Positions 15,288 to 23,018 of a DNA stretch of 64,000 nucleotides are shown here, in pieces. A program made the translations under genes and the position numbers. Below the pieces are notes generated by a model. It did not search any database, was not told the DNA's origin, and saw nothing but the letters and a program-made list of their open reading frames with translations. The stretch covers positions 3,968,001 through 4,032,000 of the forward strand of contig NZ_FPJG01000006.1 in assembly GCF_900119165.1 (NCBI RefSeq), in the 5' to 3' direction. The DNA is from Amycolatopsis australiensis (GTDB lineage Bacteria > Actinomycetota > Actinomycetes > Mycobacteriales > Pseudonocardiaceae). Each line of letters opens with the position of its first letter. Positions within the stretch are counted from its first letter, which is position 1.

Positions 15288-16250
15288 TCAGGCCGGGACG
15301 AGTTCCGCGGCGGCGTACCGGCGGGCCAGTGCCGCGCACACGATCAGCTGAATCTGGTGGAACAGCATCAGCGGCAGGACGATCAGCCCGACCTGCGCGT
15401 GCCCGAACAGGACCGTGGCCATCGGCAGGCCGCTGGCCAGGCTCTTCTTCGACCCGCAGAACACGATCGTGATCCGGTCGGCGCGGGCGAAGCCGAGCAG
15501 GCGCGCGGCCCACCCGGTCGCACCCAGCACCGCCGCCAGCAGCACGCCGCACACCACGAGCAGCACCAGCAGGTGGCCGGCGTCGAGCCGGTGCCAGATC
15601 CCCTCGGTCATGCCCGCGCTGAACGCCGTGTAGACGACCAGCAGGATCGACCCGCGGTCGAACAGCTTCAGCGGCGCCGAGTTCCGCGTGATCCAGTCCC
15701 CGATCCAGCGCCGCGCCAGCTGTCCCGCGACGAACGGCGCCAGCAGCTGCAGCACGATCCCGAGCACCGCCGAACCGTCGACACCGGCGCCGTCCCCGGC
15801 CAGCAGCAGCGCCACCAGCAGCGGGGTGAGCACGATCCCGGCCAGGTTGGACAGCGACGCGCTGCAGATCGCGGCCGCGACGTTGCCGCGCGCGATCGAG
15901 GTGAACGCGATGGACGACTGCACGGTCGAGGGCAGCACGGCGAGGAACAGCACGCCGGCGGCGAGCTGCGCGGGCAGCGCCGACGCGGGCAGCAGGAGCA
16001 CGGCCAGGCCGAGCAGCGGGAACAGCACGAAGGTCGCGGCCAGCACGACCGCGTGCAGCCGCCAGTGCCGCAGCCCGTCGAGGGCTTCCTGCGTCGACAA
16101 CCGGGCGCCGTAGAGGAAGAACAGCAGCCCGACGGCGACCGTGGTGGCGGTGCCGAACGCCCCGGCCACGGCGCCCGAAGCGGGCAGCAGGGTGGCGACG
16201 CCGACGGTGGCGAGGATGGCGGCGACGAACGGGTCGAGAAAACGGGACAT
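15288..16250 (-). CDS. BASS-family (bile acid:sodium symporter-like) transporter
   Basis: A 320-residue integral membrane protein with nine or ten hydrophobic helices. Family marks: LLFFLYGARLS in the first third, LAVLPSTVQSSIAFTSIARGN in the core crossover, and FCGSKKSLASGLPMATVLF near the end. It matches the YfeH/BASS7-like branch, which transports organic anions with sodium. AAGGAGATCC stands before ATG 16250. It is divergent from a LysR gene, which likely controls it. The stop lies shortly before the leftward DHFR-like gene. Confidence 0.87.
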   Translation of the reverse strand: MSRFLDPFVAAILATVGVATLLPASGAVAGAFGTATTVAVGLLFFLYGARLSTQEALDGLRHWRLHAVVLAATFVLFPLLGLAVLLLPASALPAQLAAGVLFLAVLPSTVQSSIAFTSIARGNVAAAICSASLSNLAGIVLTPLLVALLLAGDGAGVDGSAVLGIVLQLLAPFVAGQLARRWIGDWITRNSAPLKLFDRGSILLVVYTAFSAGMTEGIWHRLDAGHLLVLLVVCGVLLAAVLGATGWAARLLGFARADRITIVFCGSKKSLASGLPMATVLFGHAQVGLIVLPLMLFHQIQLIVCAALARRYAAAELVPA

Positions 16251-16319
16251 GGATCTCCTTCCACGGAAATTCTCGCCACCGCGACGCTCATTGTGAACCC
16301 CGATGACCGGACTGACTGT

Positions 16320-16336
16320 TATCGCCATTCGCGATA
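16320..16336 (+). promoter_or_regulatory. LysR-type operator
   Basis: TATCGC-N5-GCGATA, a perfect inverted repeat that also satisfies the T-N11-A rule of LysR boxes. It lies 10 bases before the lysR start and 70 bases from the divergent transporter start, the classical place for an autoregulatory LysR site. Confidence 0.7.
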
Positions 16337-16346
16337 GGCTGGGTGC

Positions 16347-17180
16347 GTGCTGGACCCCCGCCTGTGCCGTTCCTTCCTCGCCGTCGCCGAGACGCGCAGC
16401 TTCACCGCGGCCGCGCGCCGGCTGGGTGTCGGGCAGCCGACCGTCAGCCAGCACGTCCGCCGCCTGGAGCGCGACTCCGGTGGGCTGCTCTTCGCCCGTG
16501 ACACCCACACCGTCGAGCTCACCGCGCGCGGGCAGGCGATGCTGGGCTTCGCCCAGACCATTGTGGACACCGAAGAACGCGCGGAGCGCCATTTCCGCGG
16601 CGCCGAGCTGCGCGGCCGCGTGCGCTTCGGCGTCTCGGAGGACTTCGCGCTCGGCGAGCTGCCGGAGATCCTGCGCCGGCTGCGCCGCAGCCACCCGCTG
16701 GTGGACGTCGAGCTGACCGTCGAGCTGTCGGACGTCCTCACCCAGCGGCTGCGGGCCGGCCGGCTGGACCTGGTGCTGGGGAAGCGCCGCCCGGGCGCGC
16801 ACCACGGCCGGCTGCTCTGGCGCGAGCCGCTGGTCTGGATCGGCTCGGCGGCCACCGTGCTGGAGCCGGGGCAGCCGGTGCCGCTGGTGCAGTACCCGAT
16901 GCCGTCGATCACGCGGCAGCTCGCCGTCGAGGTCCTCGAACGCGCCGGTCTGGAGTGGCGGGCCGCGTGCCAGACGTCGAGCCTCACCGGCCTGCGCGCC
17001 GCCGCGGCGGCCGGGCTGGGCGTCACGCTGCACGCGCGGAGCCTGGTGCCCGCCGACCTCGTCCCGCTCGACGGCCTGCCCGAGCCGGGCGACATCGAGT
17101 TCATGCTGCTCGCCCGCGAGTCGACGGAAGGACCGGCGGCCGCGCTGGAGGAGTTCGTCCTGGAGTACGTCCGGCGCTAG
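16347..17180 (+). CDS. LysR-family regulator of the BASS transporter
   Basis: A 277-residue LysR protein: HTH at residues 17-50 (FTAAARRLGVGQPTVSQHVRRLE) and a two-lobe effector domain beginning near residue 90 (RVRFGVSEDFAL). GTG start; no Shine-Dalgarno is obvious, so translation may be leaderless. Its 3' end overlaps the convergent sigma-factor gene by four bases. The likely target is the divergent transporter. Confidence 0.9.
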   Translation: MLDPRLCRSFLAVAETRSFTAAARRLGVGQPTVSQHVRRLERDSGGLLFARDTHTVELTARGQAMLGFAQTIVDTEERAERHFRGAELRGRVRFGVSEDFALGELPEILRRLRRSHPLVDVELTVELSDVLTQRLRAGRLDLVLGKRRPGAHHGRLLWREPLVWIGSAATVLEPGQPVPLVQYPMPSITRQLAVEVLERAGLEWRAACQTSSLTGLRAAAAAGLGVTLHARSLVPADLVPLDGLPEPGDIEFMLLARESTEGPAAALEEFVLEYVRR

Positions 17181-17914
17181 TCGGCTTCGCCGGTCAGGAG
17201 TCTTCGCAGGCGGCCGAGCGCGCGGTGCTGGGCGACGCGGACGGCGCCGGGCGTGGACCCGACCGCCGCGGCCGTCTCCTCGGCGGACAGCCCGACGACC
17301 ACCCGCAGCACGACGATCTCGCGCTGTTTCGGCGGCAGCACGTCCAGCAGCCGGGACAGCCGTTCGGTCAGCTCGGACCGCAGCGTCCGCTGCTCCGGCC
17401 CGTCGGCCTCGGAGACGCCGTCGGGCAGCTCGGCCACCGGGTCGGTGCGGTTGCGGGCCGCGGCGCGGTGCGCGTCGGCGACCTTGTGCTGGGCGATGCC
17501 GTAGACGAACGCGAGGAACGGGCGGCCCTGGTCGCGGTAGGACGGCAGCGCGGTCAGCACGGCCAGGCAGACCTCCTGCGCGACGTCGTCGGCCGAGGCG
17601 AACGACCGCTCGTACCGTCCGACGCGGGCCCGGCAGTAGCGCACCACCAGCGGGCGGATGGTCGCCAGCAGCCGGGCGGTCGCCGCGACGTCGCCCGCGA
17701 TCGCGTCCGCGACCGGCTCGTCGTGCCGCCGCCAGTGCGCGGGGAACGCCTCGCGGGGCTGCGCCGCGGCGATCTCGCGGACGAGCGCACGGCCGCGCAC
17801 GCGCAGCAGCGTGCCTTCCACGTCGAGGCCGACGCGCAGCGAGTCGTGCAGCGCGGCGTTGGACTCGCGCAGCAGCTCGGTGATCGCCCGATCCCCGTAC
17901 TCGGTTGCCGGCAT
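17177..17914 (-). CDS. SigD-like ECF sigma factor with N-terminal extension
   Basis: 245 residues. From about residue 70 it closely follows mycobacterial SigD: IRPLVVRYCRARVG, SADDVAQEVCLAVLTALPSYRDQGRPFLAFVYGIA.HKVADAHRAA (region 2) and LPPKQREIVVLRVVVGLSAEETAAAVGSTPGAVRVAQHRAL (region 4). The first 65 residues (ITELLRESNAALHDSLRVGLDVEGTLL...) are not part of SigD and resemble short proteins encoded beside other actinobacterial ECF genes, so this looks like a fusion. ATG 17914 has AAGGGTGAG before it. No RsdA-like anti-sigma gene follows. Confidence 0.83.
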   Translation of the reverse strand: MPATEYGDRAITELLRESNAALHDSLRVGLDVEGTLLRVRGRALVREIAAAQPREAFPAHWRRHDEPVADAIAGDVAATARLLATIRPLVVRYCRARVGRYERSFASADDVAQEVCLAVLTALPSYRDQGRPFLAFVYGIAQHKVADAHRAAARNRTDPVAELPDGVSEADGPEQRTLRSELTERLSRLLDVLPPKQREIVVLRVVVGLSAEETAAAVGSTPGAVRVAQHRALGRLRRLLTGEAD

Positions 17915-17919
17915 GGTGC

Positions 17920-18408
17920 TCACCCTTCCGTGTCCTGCTGGTCGCCGGGCGGTGCGGCCCGGTGGCGCCTGAGGCGTTCCCGCACGTGGCGGAGGTTGGA
18001 GCGGACGGTCGCGGGCGGGATCCGCAGTGCCCGCGCGATCTGGGTGGGCGTGAACCCGTCGAGGGACCACGCCAGCACCATCCGCTGCTGGCCGGGCAGG
18101 GAGGCGAGCAGGCCGAGCAGGTCGGCGTGCTGCTCGACCAGGGCGGCCAGCTTCTCGTCGTCGCGCGGATCACCCGCCAGGCTCCAGTCCGCGCGCGCGT
18201 CACCCGCCGTGTCGAGCAGCCGCCCGGCGACCCGGCGGACCCAGGCGCGCGGGTCATCGAGCGCCGGCCACGCCTCCAGCGCGTGCAGCATCGCCTCGGC
18301 GGCGGCGTCGCGGGCCGTCTCGACCTCGAACCCGGCCTTGCAGAGGAACGCCACGAGCGGGGGGAACTCGGCGCGGAAGAACGCGTCGAAGCCGTCGTCA
18401 CCGCACAC
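17920..18408 (-). CDS. ECF-type sigma factor
   Basis: A 162-residue sigma-70-like protein with a region 2 core (FDAFFRAEFPPLVAFLCKAGFEVETARDAAAEAMLHALEAWPALDDPRAWVRRVA) and region 4 (LPGQQRMVLAWSLDGFTPTQIARALRIPPATVRSNLRHVRERL). GTG start with GAGGG upstream. It ends five bases before the SigD-like gene, so both sigma factors are made from one mRNA, which is uncommon. No anti-sigma gene is adjacent. Confidence 0.85.
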   Translation of the reverse strand: MCGDDGFDAFFRAEFPPLVAFLCKAGFEVETARDAAAEAMLHALEAWPALDDPRAWVRRVAGRLLDTAGDARADWSLAGDPRDDEKLAALVEQHADLLGLLASLPGQQRMVLAWSLDGFTPTQIARALRIPPATVRSNLRHVRERLRRHRAAPPGDQQDTEG

Positions 18409-18565
18409 GGACCCTCACCACCCCTCGCCTCCGAAGAACAAGTGCGCTGGGGTGACCGCCACGTGTAACGATCCGGTCAAGACTGCCCGGGAGGAGTAAT
18501 GCGCTGCACCGGACCGGTGACGGGATGTGACGAATGGGCGCGGGCAAGCCGGGTACCCGGATTCG

Positions 18566-19198
18566 ATGACCCAGCGAGACACGGTCCGGCGCCTGCTCGA
18601 AGCGGCCGGCCGGACCTACGCCGAGGAAGCCGGGATCAGGCTCGCCGACAAGCCGGCGCCGCTGTACCGGCTGCTGGTGCTGTCGGTGCTGCTCTCGACC
18701 CGGATCAAGGCGGCCATCGCGGTCGCCGCGGCCCGCGAGCTGCAGGCGGCGGGGATGGGCACGGCCGGGGCGATGGCGGAGGCGCCGTGGCGGCGGCGCG
18801 TGGACGCGCTCGGCCGCGCGCACTACAAGCGCTACGACGAGCAGACGGCCACAGCGCTCGGCGAAGGTGCCCGGCTCGTCCTGGACGGCTACCGCGGCGA
18901 CCTGAGACGGCTGCGCGAGGCCGCGAACGGCGAATTCCGGACACTGGCGCGGCTGCTCGGGAAAGTGCCGCGGCTGGGTCCGGTCGGGGCCGGCATCTTC
19001 GCCAGGGAGGTGCAGCTGGTGTGGCCGGAGTTTCGGCCCCACCTCGACCGGAAAGCCTTGCAGGGCGCGGAAAAGCTGGGTCTGCCCGCTCAGCCGGACC
19101 GGCTCGCGAAGCTGGCCGGGCCGGACCGCGTGGCGCACCTGGCCGCGGCGCTCGTCCGGGTCACGCTGGAGCGCGGTCTCGCCGATCGGGTGACGTGA
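18566..19198 (+). CDS. HhH-GPD-like (endonuclease III fold) protein
   Basis: A 210-residue helical protein. LYRLLVLSVLLSTRIKAAIAV matches the endonuclease III start and LLGKVPRLGPVGAGIFAREVQLVWPE matches the helix-hairpin-helix. The C-terminal 4Fe-4S cysteines are absent, and the catalytic Lys/Asp pair is not clearly conserved, so glycosylase activity is doubtful. ATG 18566 lacks a ribosome site. A strong GGAGGAG plus ATG at 18499 is out of frame with it. Confidence 0.68.
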   Translation: MTQRDTVRRLLEAAGRTYAEEAGIRLADKPAPLYRLLVLSVLLSTRIKAAIAVAAARELQAAGMGTAGAMAEAPWRRRVDALGRAHYKRYDEQTATALGEGARLVLDGYRGDLRRLREAANGEFRTLARLLGKVPRLGPVGAGIFAREVQLVWPEFRPHLDRKALQGAEKLGLPAQPDRLAKLAGPDRVAHLAAALVRVTLERGLADRVT

Positions 19199-19390
19199 TC
19201 GACATCGAGATCCCGGGAAGAGAGGCGTACTCTCATGTGTTGCAGTCTTGGTTGCCCGGAGGGTGAGCCGGGGACCGAAGCCAAAACCCCTTGACCGCCG
19301 CGGTCGCGTTCGCGCGTCCACCGGGATCAAGTCGGTTGACTCGCCGTGACAATGGGAATGAGAAAAGACAGAGGGAGGTGAACGAAGGAA

Positions 19391-19654
19391 ATGGAAGCCA
19401 CGATGACGGGCTGGGCGGAACTCGCGGCCTGCAAGGACGAGGACCCGGAACTGTTCTTCCCGATCTCCGAGGTCGGCCCCGGCGCCCGCCAGACGGCGCA
19501 GGCGAAGGCCGTGTGCGCGCGCTGCCCGGTGCGCGCCGAATGCCTCGGCTACGCGCTCGACAACGGCCTCGACCACGGCGTTTTCGGCGGCACCACCGCG
19601 GACGAACGGCGCCGGCTGGCGCGGACGGCCCCGCAGCGGCACCGAGCTGCCTGA
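19391..19654 (+). CDS. WhiB-like iron-sulfur regulator
   Basis: An 87-residue Wbl protein. Four cysteines (CKDEDPELFF, then CARCPVRAEC) should hold a 4Fe-4S cluster; the basic C-terminus follows the turn motif. The usual G[VI]WGG turn reads GVFGG, a Trp-to-Phe change. The cysteine spacing and DPELFFP resemble WhiB1/WblE. GGGAGG stands upstream, with a second in-frame ATG four codons later. A strong terminator follows. Confidence 0.93.
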   Translation: MEATMTGWAELAACKDEDPELFFPISEVGPGARQTAQAKAVCARCPVRAECLGYALDNGLDHGVFGGTTADERRRLARTAPQRHRAA

Positions 19655-19737
19655 CTCGCCGCCCGGTGACCTCTCCCCGGCGGCCTCGAGCCAAAACACG
19701 GAAACCGGAAGAATTTCGAATCCGGCCTGACGTGTGC

Positions 19738-19782
19738 GCCCGGGCGGGTGATTCCCCGTGAATCACCTGCCCGGGCTTTTTT
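19738..19782 (+). terminator. rho-independent terminator after whiB-like gene
   Basis: A 17-base stem with a single mismatch (arms 19738-19754 and 19760-19776), 5-base loop, then six T. It lies 84 bases after the WhiB-like stop and also just beyond the end of the convergent sigma-factor gene. This is the clearest intrinsic terminator in the window. Confidence 0.9.
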
Positions 19783-19809
19783 CACCGTGCGCCGGTATTC
19801 CCGGCGTGC

Positions 19810-20787
19810 TCAATCGCCGGGCCAGGTCTCCGGCAGATCCCACGCCGCGGCGGAGGCGGATTCGAACGCGGCCATCGCCGTGACCAGCCCGTCTTCGACG
19901 GTGAGCAGGCTCACCCCGAACCACCGGTACGCGTCTTCGCCGGGGCGTCGCAGGTAGGTCGCGACCGCGGGCTGGCGGTTGGCGCGTGTCGCACGCATCC
20001 GGAACCGCCCGACGCAGTGCGGCGACCCGGGATCCAGGGACAGCGCGAGTGCCGCCACGATGGCGTCACGGCTGCCGAACCACAAGGTGTAGGGCGGCAT
20101 GACGGCTTGGGCGTCTTCGTGGAGCAGCCGCGCGACGGCTCGGTGGTCACCCGCCTCGTAGGCGGCGACGAATCGCTTGAGCAGCGCGGCTTCCTCGGCG
20201 GTCGGGTCGCCCACTGTCCACTCGGTACGGTGCGCGGGCAGTCGTTCACGCAGGGTCGCGCGGGCCCGCTGGAGCGCACTGTTCGCCGACGCGACGCTCG
20301 TCTCGAGCAGGCCCGCGGTGTCCTTGGCGGACCACCCCAGCACGTCCCGCAGCACGAGCGCGGCCCGCTGCCGCGGCGGCAGGTACTGGAGGGCGGCGAG
20401 GTAGGCGAGTTCGATGGTTTCGCGCTCGACGACGGCCGCGTCGGGCCCGGGAACGTCGAGCAGCCGGTCCGGGTACGGCTCGAGCCACGGCAGATCGGCG
20501 GCTTCCAGCGGCCCGGCGGGCTGCCCGGACGGCCCGAGCTGATCGGGCAGCACCCGCCGCGGCCGCCGGGCGAGCACGTCGAGGCAGGCGTTGGTGGCGA
20601 TCCGGTACAGCCACGTCCGCACACCGGCGCGGCCTTCGAAGCGGTCGCGGGCCTTCCACGCGCGGAGAAAGGTTTCCTGGGTGAGGTCTTCGGCCTCGGT
20701 GAGCGAGCCCAGCATGCGGTAGCAGTGCACCTGGATTTCCCGCCGGTGCCGCTCGACCAGCGCTTCGAAGTCCGGTATGTGCCCCAC
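19810..20787 (-). CDS. SigG-like ECF sigma factor with SnoaL-type C-terminus
   Basis: 325 residues. Region 2 is CYRMLGSLTEAEDLTQETFLRAWKARDRFEGRAGVRTWLYRIATNACLDVL; a linker contains PWLEPYPDRLLD, characteristic of SigG-type factors; region 4 is YLPPRQRAALVLRDVLGWSAKDTAGLL. From about residue 205 a SnoaL-like domain (RFVAAYEAGDHRAVARLLHEDA) follows, which in related groups regulates the sigma factor in place of an anti-sigma protein. ATG start; divergent from the DprE2-like gene. Confidence 0.88.
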   Translation of the reverse strand: MGHIPDFEALVERHRREIQVHCYRMLGSLTEAEDLTQETFLRAWKARDRFEGRAGVRTWLYRIATNACLDVLARRPRRVLPDQLGPSGQPAGPLEAADLPWLEPYPDRLLDVPGPDAAVVERETIELAYLAALQYLPPRQRAALVLRDVLGWSAKDTAGLLETSVASANSALQRARATLRERLPAHRTEWTVGDPTAEEAALLKRFVAAYEAGDHRAVARLLHEDAQAVMPPYTLWFGSRDAIVAALALSLDPGSPHCVGRFRMRATRANRQPAVATYLRRPGEDAYRWFGVSLLTVEDGLVTAMAAFESASAAAWDLPETWPGD

Positions 20788-20859
20788 CCGGGCACGCTAG
20801 CGCACGCGGGAACGCGAGCCCGGGAGCCTCCCCGGCCCGGCGCCTGGGAGACTGCTGCC

Positions 20860-21603
20860 GTGAGTGGAACCGTGCTGGTGCTCGGCGGACGCAGTGAGAT
20901 CGGGCTGGCCGTGGCGAAACGCCTCGTCAGCGACACGACCCGGCGGTTCGTGCTGGCCGCGCGGCCGGGCGCCGACCTCGGTGCCGCCGTCACCACGCTT
21001 CGCGAAGCCGGTGCCGAAACCGTCGAAACCGCCGATTTCGACGCCGACGACCTCGCCTCGCACGGCCCTTTCCTCGACCGGATCGCCGCCGCCCACGGGC
21101 CGCTCGACGTCGTCGTCCTCGCCTTCGGCATCCTCGGCGACCAGGGCCGGGCCGAGCGGGACGCCGCCCACGCCGCCGCCATCGTGCACACCGACTACGT
21201 CGCCCAGGTCGGCGTCCTGACCCACGCCGCGAACCTGCTGCGCGCCCAGGGGCACGGCAGCCTGGTCGTCTTCTCCTCCGTCGCCGGCGTCCGCGTGCGC
21301 CGCGCCAACTACGTCTACGGCTCCGCCAAGGCCGGTCTCGACGGCTTCGCGAGCGGCCTCGCCGACGCATTGCACGGCACCGGTGTCCACCTCCTGCTGG
21401 TCCGCCCCGGCTTCGTGATCGGGCGGATGACCGAGGGCATGACTCCCGCGCCGTTCTCGAGCACGCCGGACGAAGTGGCCGACGCGACGGTCGCCGCGCT
21501 GCGCCGCCGTCGCGGGGTCGTCTGGGTGCCCGGCGTACTCCGTCCGGTCTTCTTCGCCATGCGCCTGCTGCCGCGCGCGATCTGGCGCAAACTGCCCCGG
21601 TGA
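20860..21603 (+). CDS. DprE2-like short-chain reductase
   Basis: A 247-residue SDR. It has the VLVLGGRSEIGLAVAKR cofactor turn, VVVLAFGILGD, an SSVAGVRVRRANYVYGSAKAGLDGF active site (Ser, Tyr, Lys) and C-terminal RAIWRKLP. These features track mycobacterial DprE2, which reduces the 2-keto intermediate to decaprenylphosphoryl-arabinose for cell-wall arabinan. No dprE1 partner is adjacent, so it may be a paralogue with another substrate. GTG 20860 has GGGAG nine bases upstream. Confidence 0.83.
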   Translation: MSGTVLVLGGRSEIGLAVAKRLVSDTTRRFVLAARPGADLGAAVTTLREAGAETVETADFDADDLASHGPFLDRIAAAHGPLDVVVLAFGILGDQGRAERDAAHAAAIVHTDYVAQVGVLTHAANLLRAQGHGSLVVFSSVAGVRVRRANYVYGSAKAGLDGFASGLADALHGTGVHLLLVRPGFVIGRMTEGMTPAPFSSTPDEVADATVAALRRRRGVVWVPGVLRPVFFAMRLLPRAIWRKLPR

Positions 21604-21799
21604 CGCGGTAGCCGGAACTGCTGTGGCCGCAACCACAGCACTTGCGCGTGCGCAGTCCGGCACGGTCCGTCGCGAAACGCGCCGATCCGCTCGGCCGATC
21701 GGCTGGCGTCACAGCTTTCCGACAACTTTCTCAGCTGATTCCCAGCTAACGCGGTGATCCTCGAAGGAGGTGAACCAGAGGGAAGCAAGGGGAAGTGTC

Positions 21800-23014
21800 G
21801 TGCTGCTGTCGTCCCGGGGGCGTCGCATCGGCGGGCGGGTCGCGCTCGGCGTCGTGTCGGCGCTGGTGCTCGGCGCCACCGGGTACGCCTGGTCGCAGCT
21901 GAGCAAACTGGACGACGGCCTGGTGACCGCCGACGTCATCCCGCCCTCCTCGCAGGTCGGCGCCGAGGACACCGCGCCCGGCGAGCCGCTGAAGGCCGCC
22001 CAGAACATCCTGCTCGTCGGGATCGACGCGCGGACCGACGCGTACGGCAACGCGTTGCCACAGAACGTGCTCGACGCGTTGCACGCCGGAGGCGGCGAAG
22101 ACGGCGGCGACACCACGGACACGATGATCGTGGTCCACATCCCGGCGGGCGGCGCGGCGGCCACCGCGATCTCCATCCCGCGTGATTCCTATGTGGACAT
22201 CGCGGACGGGTTCGGCAAGCACAAGATCAACTCCGCGTACAGCCGCGGCAAGAACGCCGCGATGTCCGGGTTGCGCGCCCAGGGGCTCGCCGGCGCGCAG
22301 CTGGAGGTGGCGGCGAACGAAGCGGGTGCCCGGCTCGCGATCCGGACCGTGGAGAAGTTCACCGGGCTGACGATCAACCACTACGCGGCCATCAACCTCG
22401 CGGGCTTCGACGCGCTGTCGCAGGCCGTCGGCGGCGTCGAGGTCTGCCTCAAGGCGCCCGTGCACGACAGCTACTCCGGCGCCGACTTCCCGGCCGGGCC
22501 GCAGACGCTGTCCGGGCCGCAGGCGCTCGCGTTCGTCCGCCAGCGCCACGGCCTGGCCAACGGCGACCTCGACCGGATCGCGCGGCAGCAGGCGTTCCTG
22601 TCCGGCATGGCGAAAAAGGTGCTGAGCGCGGGTACCTTCGCCGACCCGTCGAAGCTGACGGCGCTGGTCAGCGCGGTGCAGGGCTCGGTGGTGCTGGACC
22701 GGGGCTGGGACGTGCTCAGCTTCGCGCAGCAGCTGCGGGGGATGAGCTCGGGCGCGATCGCGTTCGCCACGATCCCGGTGCAGAGCCTGTCGCTGCCGAC
22801 GCCGTCCGACGGTGACGCGGTGAAGGTCGACCCGGCGCAGGTCCAGCAGTTCGTCCGCACGGCGATCAGCATGCCGGCGGTGCGGGCCTCGGGCAACGAC
22901 ACCACCGGCGGCGTGAAGCCGGTCGCGGCGACCGCGACGCCGACACCCGCCTCGGCCCCGGCCTCGCCGACGCAACAGCCGGCGACCACCACGGCCGCCG
23001 GCTGCGTCAACTAG
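21800..23014 (+). CDS. LytR-CpsA-Psr (LCP) family cell-wall ligase
   Basis: About 404 residues with an N-terminal membrane helix (VALGVVSALVLGATGYAW) and an extracytoplasmic LCP domain: ILLVGIDAR, TDTMIVVHIP, AISIPRDSYVDI, HKINSAYSRG, and FVRQRHGLANGDLDRIARQQ. This family attaches phospho-linked glycopolymers such as arabinogalactan or teichoic acid to peptidoglycan. The Thr/Pro/Ala tail ends in a lone Cys. GTG 21800 is favoured because AAGGGGAA precedes it; GTG 21770 is in frame but touches its own ribosome site. Confidence 0.9.
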   Translation: MLLSSRGRRIGGRVALGVVSALVLGATGYAWSQLSKLDDGLVTADVIPPSSQVGAEDTAPGEPLKAAQNILLVGIDARTDAYGNALPQNVLDALHAGGGEDGGDTTDTMIVVHIPAGGAAATAISIPRDSYVDIADGFGKHKINSAYSRGKNAAMSGLRAQGLAGAQLEVAANEAGARLAIRTVEKFTGLTINHYAAINLAGFDALSQAVGGVEVCLKAPVHDSYSGADFPAGPQTLSGPQALAFVRQRHGLANGDLDRIARQQAFLSGMAKKVLSAGTFADPSKLTALVSAVQGSVVLDRGWDVLSFAQQLRGMSSGAIAFATIPVQSLSLPTPSDGDAVKVDPAQVQQFVRTAISMPAVRASGNDTTGGVKPVAATATPTPASAPASPTQQPATTTAAGCVN

Positions 23015-23018
23015 CGAT

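Noticed and set aside
15288..18401. Very long leftward open frame spanning several genes
   Set aside because: It is a shadow produced by high GC: it crosses the LysR and sigma genes in the wrong frame. Only its last 320 codons, the BASS transporter, look like a protein.
18566..19198. Calling the HhH-GPD protein endonuclease III (nth)
   Set aside because: The iron-sulfur cysteines are missing and catalytic residues are not clear.
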